DNA of 13,868 bases. It comes from Candidatus Sulfotelmatobacter sp. Its GTDB lineage: Bacteria > Acidobacteriota > Terriglobia > Terriglobales > Acidobacteriaceae. Numbering within the stretch: the first letter of the stretch is position 1; the number at the start of each line of letters is the position of its first letter. A model generated the notes under the pieces. The model saw only the letters and a program-made list of their open reading frames with translations, was not told where the DNA came from and made no database searches. A program made the position numbers and the translations under genes. Shown piece after piece: positions 8,555-13,868 of the stretch. The stretch covers positions 1 to 13,868 of the forward strand of contig JASHRE010000516.1 in assembly GCA_030037515.1 (NCBI GenBank), in the 5' to 3' direction.

Positions 8555-8917
8555 TCAGGATTCGACTGGGCAGCCTGAGACGGAAAATGGAGGCTGCAAT
8601 ACGAAGGCCACCAGCCCAAACCAGAGCTGCATCTTGAAAAGGCCATAAAGGGGAACGTCGCCATAAATCCAATGCCCGATCCAGGCACGGATCGCCTTGT
8701 TGGGATAGCTGTGCAAGGGTTCGCGGTAGAGCAGAGACCCGCCGTCTTGCGCAGCGAGACGCCCCTGTGATTTGCCGTCTGTGATGCGGAGCATTCGATA
8801 CGCGTTAGCTGGATGCGCGAGACCTGCTTGCAGCAAGCCGAGCGGGCTGAGGCTCTCATGGTGCCGCCTCAACGTACCGTTGCCAGTAGCCTTGTAACTG
8901 CGAGCGTTGCATTTCAC
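8555..8917 (-). pseudogene. N-terminal fragment resembling a type IV secretion coupling protein, truncated
   Basis: A 120-codon open frame runs from ATG 8917 (inside the preceding gene) to a stop at 8555. From about codon 24 the sequence reads as a plausible protein: LQAGLAHPANAYRM, then GRLAAQDGGSLLYREPLHS, AIRAWIGHWIYGDVP and a hydrophobic segment (LWFGLVAFVLQPPFSV). From memory this resembles the membrane-proximal start of conjugative coupling (VirD4/TraD-like) ATPases in acidobacterial elements, but no ATPase motif remains, so the assignment is tentative. The frame breaks off right after the hydrophobic segment, 34 bases from the recombinase fragment. The true start is unclear: the overlap of ~60 bases with the Tiki/TraB-like gene could mean coupled translation in the ancestor. 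No Walker A or B motif is present in the window. Confidence 0.35.
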
Positions 8918-10172
8918 TAAGGGAGGACGACAACTTGTTCTTCCAGGACTCGGCCTGTTTCAGCTCATGGATTTTTGCATTTTCACGAGCTAGCTCCAGC
9001 ATGAGCCGTTGCCGGATCGTGAGGTCTCCAAAGGGATCGAAAAAAGAATCCACACGCCTGCGGTCAATCACTCCGGTGTAGGTGAACGTCTCATCGGCAT
9101 CCGGTCGCTGAATCAATTCAGCATAATTCGCAAGCGCGCCTTGTGGCGTTGCTGTACCACGCAGCACCTTGAATTTCGTCCGGAGAAGCGCGGTTTCCGT
9201 GCCCGGAGAACGGCTTTCTAATTGTGCAAGTACCTCGTCGACCCACTCCCAGGCCACGTTCTTGGTGAGCGGCTGCACTCCAAGCAGATTGAAAGTCGCT
9301 ATCGCGAACAAATCCGGAAGAGTAACCTGCTTTTGAATTTCTTCATCTGTGGGAGCGCCGAATGCTGATGGTTGCACAATCTCCAGGTCTTTCTGCCCTG
9401 TGAGAGACCTCTCGATATCGTATTTATGCATGTATCCCACCACCACCAGGAGCGTTTGACCTTTGAATCGCTCAGCGACGTTCCGAACTCGCATGGCTTG
9501 CATAAACGTGCGATAGAGTTCCAGCCGGCGCGCAAAATCCTGCCGTCCGGGAGCGCGCGCCGAGTCATACCAGGAATCAACCTCTTTGCGTGAGTCTGGA
9601 GACTCGGCAAAGAACAGGTTGAGGACCAGGTCCTTCGCGTCCTCAAAAGCCAGGAAGCCCTGGAACCCTCCGGGATTGCGCAGGAACCCTGGCACTCCTA
9701 TGTCTGGAGTGTTCCAAGCTAAGAGTTGATCATCCGTAGGTGGAATCCAATCGACTGGGAATACTGGTGTGCGTGTTTGTTCCGCCCAAGGTATCACAAT
9801 GTTTTGTTGCTCGTAGGTAAACTCGTAAAAGTCGTGTCGCGCATAATTTTCTGGATCACGCTCAATGCAAATAGCGGCAGGCCTGACCCGATCAAAAAAG
9901 GCCCGGAACACGGCCGGCTGGTATGACTTGGCGACTAACTGTGCGGCATGTGAAACACCCAGCACGACGAGGCGGGTGGGGCGGGACGACACCTGAGTTG
10001 GCGAAGGGGGCTCCGACATCGACCACAGTGTGGGCTGAAATAGGAAAACTGCCCCGAGGACACAAGTTGTTATGCACCGGATCAAAGCTGCAGTCGTACT
10101 CTGCGGCCTCCGTTCAGCGTATGCAAGTAATGGGATCGATACGCGAAAAGTCGTATGATGGCGCAAAGACAT
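8856..10172 (-). CDS. Exported or membrane-anchored Tiki/TraB-like superfamily protein
   Basis: 438 residues from ATG 10172. The conserved pattern of the Tiki/TraB/PrgY/EreA-like superfamily is visible: GVSH (His75), a glutamate in ICIERD (Glu104), RNVAERF (Arg230) and VVVGYMH (His249), each at the expected end of a hydrophobic strand. These residues form a putative metal-dependent hydrolase or protease centre in family members such as TIKI. A hydrophobic segment (IRCITTCVLGAVFLFQPTLW) precedes the domain and looks like a signal peptide or anchor. The start is uncertain: ATG 10172 has only a weak, too close GGA, whereas TTG 10085 would put the hydrophobic segment at the very N-terminus. The frame is open up to 10457, but codons before about 10172 encode relics of other genes. 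The C-terminus is helical and charged. TraB/PrgY proteins of enterococcal plasmids limit pheromone activity; whether that applies here is unknown. Confidence 0.72.
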   Translation of the reverse strand: MSLRHHTTFRVSIPLLAYAERRPQSTTAALIRCITTCVLGAVFLFQPTLWSMSEPPSPTQVSSRPTRLVVLGVSHAAQLVAKSYQPAVFRAFFDRVRPAAICIERDPENYARHDFYEFTYEQQNIVIPWAEQTRTPVFPVDWIPPTDDQLLAWNTPDIGVPGFLRNPGGFQGFLAFEDAKDLVLNLFFAESPDSRKEVDSWYDSARAPGRQDFARRLELYRTFMQAMRVRNVAERFKGQTLLVVVGYMHKYDIERSLTGQKDLEIVQPSAFGAPTDEEIQKQVTLPDLFAIATFNLLGVQPLTKNVAWEWVDEVLAQLESRSPGTETALLRTKFKVLRGTATPQGALANYAELIQRPDADETFTYTGVIDRRRVDSFFDPFGDLTIRQRLMLELARENAKIHELKQAESWKNKLSSSLSEMQRSQLQGYWQRYVEAAP

Positions 10173-10281
10173 TTTTCCAATCAATTGAGTGCGGGGTGAG
10201 CGATCTCTGCCGTAGCAGCCGCATGGCGGACCCGTTTGCCGAGAGCTGCTTACCTTCAGCCAGTTGCAGAGTAACATCCAT
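10114..10281 (-). pseudogene. Short frame with an antitoxin-like (UPF0175-type) beginning
   Basis: A 55-codon frame begins MDVTLQLAEGKQLSANG, which resembles the first strand of UPF0175-family antitoxins (MxVTxQLP...A..LS). After that the sequence (SAMRLLRQRSLTPHS...) does not follow the family, so it is probably a fragment joined to other DNA. It is out of frame with and overlaps the start proposed for the Tiki/TraB-like gene. No toxin gene is next to it. The family call rests on about 15 residues and could be chance. Confidence 0.25.
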
Positions 10282-10310
10282 AATATCGCACTCTTAGACG
10301 TGGTCGCCCG

Positions 10311-10427
10311 GGCTGACCACAGCTCCTCCGGAATGCGGGTTTTGCCCCGCCGCGTCTGACGCCACTGTTCGAATAGTCTTTGAACCTCGCTCAGGTCGCG
10401 AATCCGATAGTTTCGCTTTCGGGCCAT
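10311..10427 (-). pseudogene. First 39 codons of an IS66-accessory-like (transposase-associated) gene
   Basis: ATG 10427 is preceded by a good ribosome binding site (GGAAGGA, five bases upstream). The product MARKRNYRIRDLSEVQRLFE continues QWRQTRRGKTRIPEELWSA, a pattern I recognise from small DNA-binding proteins near insertion elements of the IS66 type, in which a helix-turn-helix region should follow (roughly AVELARRYG...). Here the match stops at WSA and the next bases (CCGGGCGACCACGTCTAAG) belong to something else. The frame happens to run on into the Tiki/TraB-like gene, giving a chimeric open frame of 533 codons. The family name is from memory. Confidence 0.42.
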
Positions 10428-10565
10428 GGGGTTCCTTCCGCACCAAGACCCTAACATCTATGACGGGCTCATTTCATGCACCTTACCGAAACCTCACCGA
10501 ACTCTGAGCCACATTATCATTCATCTCTGTCGATCTGCTCACAACACCACCTGACCTTTTCCTTG

Positions 10566-10571
10566 AAAGGA
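10566..10571 (+). promoter_or_regulatory. Ribosome binding site of the truncated MoxR-type gene
   Basis: AAAGGA lies eight bases before ATG 10580. The 122-base stretch 10458-10579 between the divergent relics holds no other feature I can support. Confidence 0.5.
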
Positions 10572-10579
10572 CGACGTTC

Positions 10580-10666
10580 ATGAAACCTTCGGACATATCC
10601 GAGAGCTTGAACGGCCTGATTGACGCACGACAAACCGTCTTCATCTGGGGAGGCCCGGGAATCGGT
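10580..10666 (+). pseudogene. N-terminal fragment of a MoxR-type AAA ATPase, cut in the P-loop
   Basis: The frame starts with ATG behind a good ribosome binding site and encodes MKPSDISESLNGLIDARQTV followed by FIWGGPGIG. This matches the start of MoxR-type AAA ATPases, where GGPGIGKS is the nucleotide-binding P-loop. Directly after GGPGIG the essential Lys-Ser is missing and the next residues (SVELDREALPQS) bear no likeness to an ATPase; the other frames do not restore it. An overlapping frame (10678-10805) ends PPPGIMYNWRAYKCPEYMAS and could be the tail of a second, unrecognised gene fused by the deletion. Intact MoxR genes usually sit with a VWA or metallopeptidase-like partner; none is here. 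A functional product is unlikely. Confidence 0.42.
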
Positions 10667-10827
10667 AGTGTGGAATTGGATCGAGAAGCACTCCCGCAAT
10701 CGTGTCGAGTCGCCAAGCAATCAAGAACCCGAACCGCCGCCCGGCATTATGTACAACTGGCGCGCATACAAATGCCCAGAGTACATGGCTAGCCTACAAC
10801 CCTAATCTCAGTACACCGTCAACAAAC

Positions 10828-10834
10828 AAAGGAG
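10828..10834 (+). promoter_or_regulatory. Strong ribosome binding site placed before an ATC codon
   Basis: AAAGGAG is followed by exactly seven bases (ACCAACG) and then ATC at 10842, in frame with the long open frame to 11549. There is no ATG, GTG or TTG in that frame between here and GTG 11061. Confidence 0.5.
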
Positions 10835-10841
10835 ACCAACG

Positions 10842-11549
10842 ATCTCAAACGATCGCACTGTTACGCTTCAACAAATAGCCTGGGAAGAGACTGAAAGATT
10901 TATCGACGAGAGCTTCGGTCAGCTCGACCTCAGTGGCTGCCCTTCATTACTCACTCCACCGTCAGAAGAAAGTCAGCTCCCCGATCCGCGATTTGCACAA
11001 CTCGATGACCGTGGTAGTAGCTTTGAAGCTGCTGCACTGAGGCGAGGTATCGAGGAGATAGTGAACGATGCTGAAGTCCAGGAGCAGGTCGCCCGTGAAA
11101 CAGGGAATCCCGAACTCATTCAGGAAGTTCAAAACGCGAAAGCCGAACAGGTGGCTCGCGAGTTCATGCGGCAGAACCCGAACTACTACCGCTGCCCGGA
11201 GAACTCCGAGATGCTCGTTCGCACGCTAGCATTCAACATGCTGGGTTGGGACGAAGATGTGGCCGCCAGTGAGGAAGCAGAAGAAGAGCTAATAAGGCGT
11301 GGCCTATGGACCATCGAGAATCTTACTTCCGCGTTCAAGTCTCTCTCGCGTGCAGGCGCGCTGCAGGTTGCACCGGATCAACCTCGTCGCGTGACTGAAC
11401 GTGATCGACGGGCGATTGCGTTGCAGTCAAGTTTTGGACATATAGAGGGTGCGATCGCACGGTATCTGCTGCTGCGCGCACCCGAAGAGATGGGTTTGCT
11501 CATCGGTGCGAGCCTCTGCGCGATAATTTCCGGCGTCTTATATGAATAA
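10842..11549 (+). CDS. Unrecognised 235-codon protein; ATC at the start position (rare start or start-loss mutation)
   Basis: I do not recognise this family. The frame is open from 10806; the best initiation site is ATC 10842 behind AAAGGAG. The first 73 codons (for example QQIAWEETERFIDESFGQLD) look like real, acidic protein. The fallback start is GTG 11061, with AGGAG only three bases away, giving 162 residues. The product is mostly helical and strongly charged: AEVQEQVARETGNPELIQEV, then FMRQNPNYYRCPEN, MLGWDEDVAASEEAEEELIR, a region with WTIENLTSAFKSLSRAGAL, and a hydrophobic tail (GLLIGASLCAIISGVLYE) whose character differs so much from the rest that a late frameshift is possible. No signal peptide and no catalytic motif are seen. 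It lies downstream of the MoxR fragment on the same strand and is followed by a terminator-like hairpin. Confidence 0.5.
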   Translation: MSNDRTVTLQQIAWEETERFIDESFGQLDLSGCPSLLTPPSEESQLPDPRFAQLDDRGSSFEAAALRRGIEEIVNDAEVQEQVARETGNPELIQEVQNAKAEQVAREFMRQNPNYYRCPENSEMLVRTLAFNMLGWDEDVAASEEAEEELIRRGLWTIENLTSAFKSLSRAGALQVAPDQPRRVTERDRRAIALQSSFGHIEGAIARYLLLRAPEEMGLLIGASLCAIISGVLYE

Positions 11550-11636
11550 TGTGGGCTAGAGGTCACAGGCGAACAGGCGACAACCCGGCAGTTTGTTGAA
11601 AAGTTTAAAAAATGATCGCGGCGGAACCAATCCCGT

Positions 11637-11677
11637 CTGCGGCTGACTAACCGCCGGTCAGCCGTAGCAACTCTTTT
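11637..11677 (+). terminator. Probable intrinsic terminator after the 10842-11549 gene
   Basis: CTGCGGCTGAC (11637-11647) and GTCAGCCGTAG (11657-11667) form an 11-bp stem with one G-U pair and a nine-base loop. A T-run (CTCTTTTT) begins about five bases after the stem and another (TTTTTT) follows. It lies 88 bases past the stop of the upstream gene. Confidence 0.42.
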
Positions 11678-11880
11678 TCTGGTTTTTTCTGTGCCACGCT
11701 CCTGTGTCTGATGTGGGCCGATTGCTTCAAAAGCGGACTCCGAAATCAGCAGTGGCGGAGACCACTGCCCACCAGCCTTCGTTTATCCGCGATGATCGTT
11801 GGGCATTCGTTATTTCTTTTTGCCATATGGGCGTGACTTGAATCTAATTCGATGGCACAATTAACTGACGGAAAATCGGA
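11678..11880. other. Non-coding stretch between the terminator and the small-protein/HNH pair
   Basis: No convincing gene is seen in 11550-11880. Besides the terminator there is a perfect inverted repeat, GCAGTGG (11749-11755) and CCACTGC (11762-11768), around a six-base loop, with no T-run on either side. Any promoter for the following pair should lie between about 11770 and 11870, but I cannot point to convincing -35 and -10 boxes. Confidence 0.35.
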
Positions 11881-12162
11881 ATGAGTTCGCACACTCCAAA
11901 TCCAAATACCGAGGCCGGGATCCTCGCCCGTACCATTCAGGCCGAGGAAGGAGCATTGTCGGGTAGTGCAGCCGAGTATCTGTTGTCGGTCCGTTTTGGT
12001 GAACATGATGTCGCACGCATGAACGAGTTGTCTGAGTTGGCTCGGCAAGGCAAATTGACTGCTCAAGAACAAGCCGAGCTCGATAGCTATCTGCGCGTGA
12101 GCAATCTCCTAGCCGTCATGCAATCTCAAGGCCGCCGTGCCTTGCAGCGCTCCACTCAGTAA
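11881..12162 (+). CDS. Small conserved-type hypothetical protein, partner of an HNH endonuclease gene
   Basis: 93 residues, mainly helical, without signal peptide or known catalytic motif. The start ATG has a weak GGAAAA about six bases upstream. The central part (SAAEYLLSVRFGEHDVARM) followed by NELSELARQGKLTAQEQAEL and a C-terminal YLRVSNLLAVMQSQGRRAL resembles, from memory, small proteins commonly encoded just before stand-alone HNH genes in several phyla. It is in the same reading frame as the HNH gene, separated only by its TAA and nine bases, so the two are surely co-transcribed and translation may re-initiate. Its role is unknown: an inhibitor, adaptor or antitoxin of the nuclease are guesses. 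Its frame and composition are intact, in contrast to the relics around it. Confidence 0.68.
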   Translation: MSSHTPNPNTEAGILARTIQAEEGALSGSAAEYLLSVRFGEHDVARMNELSELARQGKLTAQEQAELDSYLRVSNLLAVMQSQGRRALQRSTQ

Positions 12163-12171
12163 TCAGAAATC

Positions 12172-12573
12172 TTGAACGCTGATCTCATCCGCCGGGTTTC
12201 GGAGCGCGCCGGAAACCGGTGTGAATACTGTCGGCTGCCGTCCGTATTTCATCCGGCGCCCTTCCAGGTAGATCACATCATTGCAAGACAACACGGTGGC
12301 AAGACTGAACTTCAAAATCTTGCTCTTGCTTGTATGCATTGCAATCGCTTCAAGGGTCCGAATGTGGCTGGCCTTGACCCTGACACGGGGAAGATTGTGC
12401 GCCTTTTCCATCCTCGACGTGACAGCTGGGCAGAGCACTTCGTGTGGCACGGACCTGAGTTGAACGCGCGAACACAGATTGGGCGGGTAACCCTCGTGGT
12501 GCTGGCGATTAACGATCAAGACGTCGTTGCCGTTCGAAAAGCACTGCAAGATGAGGGAGTCTTCCTGCTGTAG
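12172..12573 (+). CDS. HNH endonuclease family protein
   Basis: 133 residues. The HNH (beta-beta-alpha-metal) fold is complete: CEYC (Cys17, Cys20) and CMHC (Cys54, Cys57) are the zinc-binding pairs, DHI (Asp34-His35) carries the general base, Asn49 is the middle residue of the motif, and CNRFKG with Asn58 is at the third position. Such proteins cleave or nick DNA using a divalent metal. The C-terminal half (RLFHPRRDSWAEHF ... IGRVTLVVLAINDQD) is typical of the stand-alone subgroup. The start TTG lies nine bases after the stop of the small upstream gene and has no clear ribosome binding site, which suggests translational coupling. It sits 155 bases from the decayed recombinase in the accessory region. 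Possible roles are mobile-element nuclease, defence or repair; the sequence does not decide between them. Confidence 0.82.
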   Translation: MNADLIRRVSERAGNRCEYCRLPSVFHPAPFQVDHIIARQHGGKTELQNLALACMHCNRFKGPNVAGLDPDTGKIVRLFHPRRDSWAEHFVWHGPELNARTQIGRVTLVVLAINDQDVVAVRKALQDEGVFLL

Positions 12574-12727
12574 TTAGCGGAACCCCGACTGTCAAGTTTC
12601 CAGTTCTCTCTGTGACTGACGGCCGATAGACGGCCAGGAGACTGCATGTTCTCCTATTTGCCGAAGGTTCAATGACTTGCCGACGTTTTGGTTTTCGGTA
12701 TGAGGCAAAAGGTCTCGTAATCCTTCG

Positions 12728-13440
12728 CTACACCGCTGCTTCAGTAGTTGGCGGACGGTAATCGAGCGCGGCGCGCACGGGATTTTCCAGTTCCGGATGT
12801 TGATAGTGCATCGCGGTCCTTACGTCGCGATGGCGCATTGTTCTCATCACGTCGGCAAGGTTTCCAGTTCGCGTGCAGAACTCGCGTGCCATAGTCATGT
12901 CGCGCACGGTAGAGAACCAGTTCTTTCAGAAAGCCAGCTTGTTGCGAGCTTTCGAAAGAGATTGCGGATTGAACTGGGATGACCAGAGGCTGAGCACTTT
13001 GATGGGAAGACCCAGCGCTCCTGCCCGCGCACGGAATTTCGAAGATTCGGTTACTCATTGGAACGAGCCCTCGTCCTTCTGCAGTTTTTCTGTCAGCCAC
13101 AAAGATCACGCGGTTTTGCCAATCCAGGTTCTCGATGCGCATCCGGAGGAGTTCTCTTGCCGTTTGTCACCCCATGTCGCGCATCAAGATGACAATATCG
13201 CGGAAAAGTTCGCGAGGTTCGCAGTCGCTGCTTGCAAGCGGAAGCTCTGCTATGAGTTTCCTTTCCGCTTCGTCGTCAAGTCGAAGATGCCGTCCATGCT
13301 CCTTCAACATTGTCATTCTTTGCAGCGGCGATCACACTTGCCACTCTTCCCCTATATTCAGCATTCCTCAATGTTCGTAGAGCACAGTTGGCATTTGCGG
13401 CTGAACCGGGAAATCTCAAGTGCTCGACGCAGTCACCCGT
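12728..13440 (-). pseudogene. Decayed tyrosine recombinase (integrase)
   Basis: Successive pieces of one integrase lie in order on the minus strand but in different frames. A core-binding part (HLRFPGSAANANCALRTLRN, from 13440) is followed by LKEHGRHLRLDDEAERKL (from 13310), then ELFRDIVILMRDMG, which ends in an in-frame TGA at 13167-13169 caused by a compensated one-base deletion and insertion. Next come RELLRMRIENLDW and LVPMSNRIFEI, then WVFPSK...GHPSSIRNLFRK in another frame (from 13020), then KELVLYRARHDYGTRVL (~12930-12880), and finally TGNLADVMRTMRHRDV and AMHYQHPELE in a third frame, ending at TAG 12728. The second-box RHDYGTR, the third-box histidine (MRH) and the tyrosine of MHYQH survive in DNA, but no single product can contain them. 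At least four frameshifts or stops make it inactive. Confidence 0.82.
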
Positions 13441-13820
13441 AATTTTATGTGGTGCGCAATGCCGCCCCGGATGTTGCCTTCAGCAACCGCCAGCCGCTGC
13501 GGGTAGAACTTCTTGGTTTTTCATTCCAGTCTGCTGTCGTTCACCCGACCGAGAAATCGATCTGCAACTTCCCGCAGGAAAGTTGCCTTCAAGTTTGAGT
13601 TTTCAAACATCCTTTCCGGGTAGGCCTCCAACGGTAAGGTCCATCACCATCTGCTCGAACGGCACCTGGTAACAAGGCCTGGTAACATTTCAGCGTTTTT
13701 GGATGTATTTTCGGTTATGATGCTGCCAGTTCTTCGAATGCTATTCCAGTACAGAGGTCGGAATAAGCAATAGAAAAGAAAGGAGCTTACGGCTCAGTCC
13801 CTGCCAACGCGGGAAACCTC
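13441..13820. other. Decayed sequence between integrase relic and right border
   Basis: No gene can be supported here. On the minus strand a short piece (QRLAVAEGNIRGGIAHHIKL, about 13500-13441) may be part of the missing integrase N-terminus or another relic, but its frame soon stops. Open plus-strand frames in this region are rich in Ser, Arg and Cys and look like antisense noise. Confidence 0.35.
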
Positions 13821-13835
13821 GCGAACCGTACTACC

Positions 13836-13868
13836 CCTGACTCTGGATCAGCATATCGGGGTTCGAAT
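13836..13868 (+). tRNA. tRNA-Gln(CTG)-like 3' portion (anticodon arm and T arm), cut by the window edge; possible attachment site
   Basis: CTGA and TCAG pair around the seven-base loop CTCTGGA (13841-13847); with T at position 33 the anticodon is CTG (Gln) and position 37 is a purine. A short variable region (ATAT) leads to the T-stem strand CGGGG and the canonical T-loop TTCGAAT, where the window stops. The fifth anticodon-stem pair is C-C, and the bases upstream (GCGAACCGTACTACCC) do not fold into a D arm, so a complete functional tRNA is unlikely. A 3'-half copy is what an integrated element leaves at one border when it uses a tRNA gene as target, and a decayed integrase lies about 400 bases away. 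Confidence 0.45.

Noticed and set aside
10457..10457. Start of the Tiki/TraB-like protein at 10457 (533 residues)
   Set aside because: The N-terminal ~95 codons encode relics of an IS66-accessory-like gene and mixed sequence, not part of the domain. A start at 10172 or 10085 is more plausible.
11590..11612. GTTTGTTGAAAAG followed by an A-rich run, reminiscent of some insertion-sequence ends
   Set aside because: No matching inverted end or target duplication was found nearby, and the motif is too short to stand alone.
12618..12640. Direct repeat GACGGCC-GATA-GACGGCC
   Set aside because: There are only two short units with no further copies. No CRISPR-like or iteron-like array is present here or elsewhere in the window.
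12873..13442. Plus-strand open frame of 189 codons over the integrase relic (and 13310-13672)
   Set aside because: It is the antisense of recognisable integrase pieces. Its composition (Ser, Arg, His, Cys) is not protein-like, and no ribosome binding site is seen.
13801..13868. A complete tRNA-Gln gene at the right edge
   Set aside because: The bases upstream of the anticodon arm do not form a D arm, and the 3' acceptor strand is outside the window, so only a 3'-half-like segment can be claimed.

Overview
The window looks like chromosomal DNA from a soil bacterium of the Acidobacteriota or a close relative. This rests on the gene families: paired FG-GAP/ASPIC-UnbV (CRTAC1-type) exported proteins with a TPR partner, a very large exported GH38 mannosidase, and tyrosine-recombinase relics of a type I associate with acidobacterial genomes. 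The assignment is from memory of these families, not from a search.

Left half (1-8363), intact genes. A 5'-truncated CRTAC1-type gene overlaps a GTG-started TPR gene by four bases (GTGA), so the two are probably translationally coupled. A second CRTAC1-type gene with a twin-arginine signal runs towards them on the minus strand and overlaps the TPR gene tail to tail by seven bases. After a 303-base divergent intergenic region comes a 1180-residue exported GH38 alpha-mannosidase with its catalytic and metal-binding motifs in place.

Right half (8364-13868), accessory and decayed. This part resembles the scar of one or more integrative elements. It starts with a 72-base fragment of a tyrosine recombinase on the plus strand. 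Then, on the minus strand, come a fragment resembling the start of a type IV coupling protein, a probably intact exported Tiki/TraB-like gene, an antitoxin-like scrap and the first 39 codons of an IS66-accessory-like gene. On the plus strand follow the first 29 codons of a MoxR-type ATPase gene cut off in its P-loop, an unrecognised 235-codon frame with an excellent ribosome binding site but ATC where the start codon should be, and a small conserved-type protein paired with an HNH endonuclease. A second, frameshift-riddled tyrosine recombinase of the same family lies on the minus strand at 12728-13440. The last 33 bases read like the anticodon arm and T arm of a tRNA-Gln(CTG), which fits an attachment site at the right border.

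How the genes work together: the CRTAC1/TPR/CRTAC1 trio probably acts in the cell envelope or outside the cell, but its function is not known to me. The mannosidase stands alone with no sugar-uptake partner in view. In the right half, only the Tiki/TraB-like gene, the small protein/HNH pair and possibly the ATC-started gene look able to be expressed. I did not find a clear new multi-gene defence or secretion system. The best leads are the possible AUC-initiated gene, the small protein/HNH pair, and the tRNA/integrase border structure.
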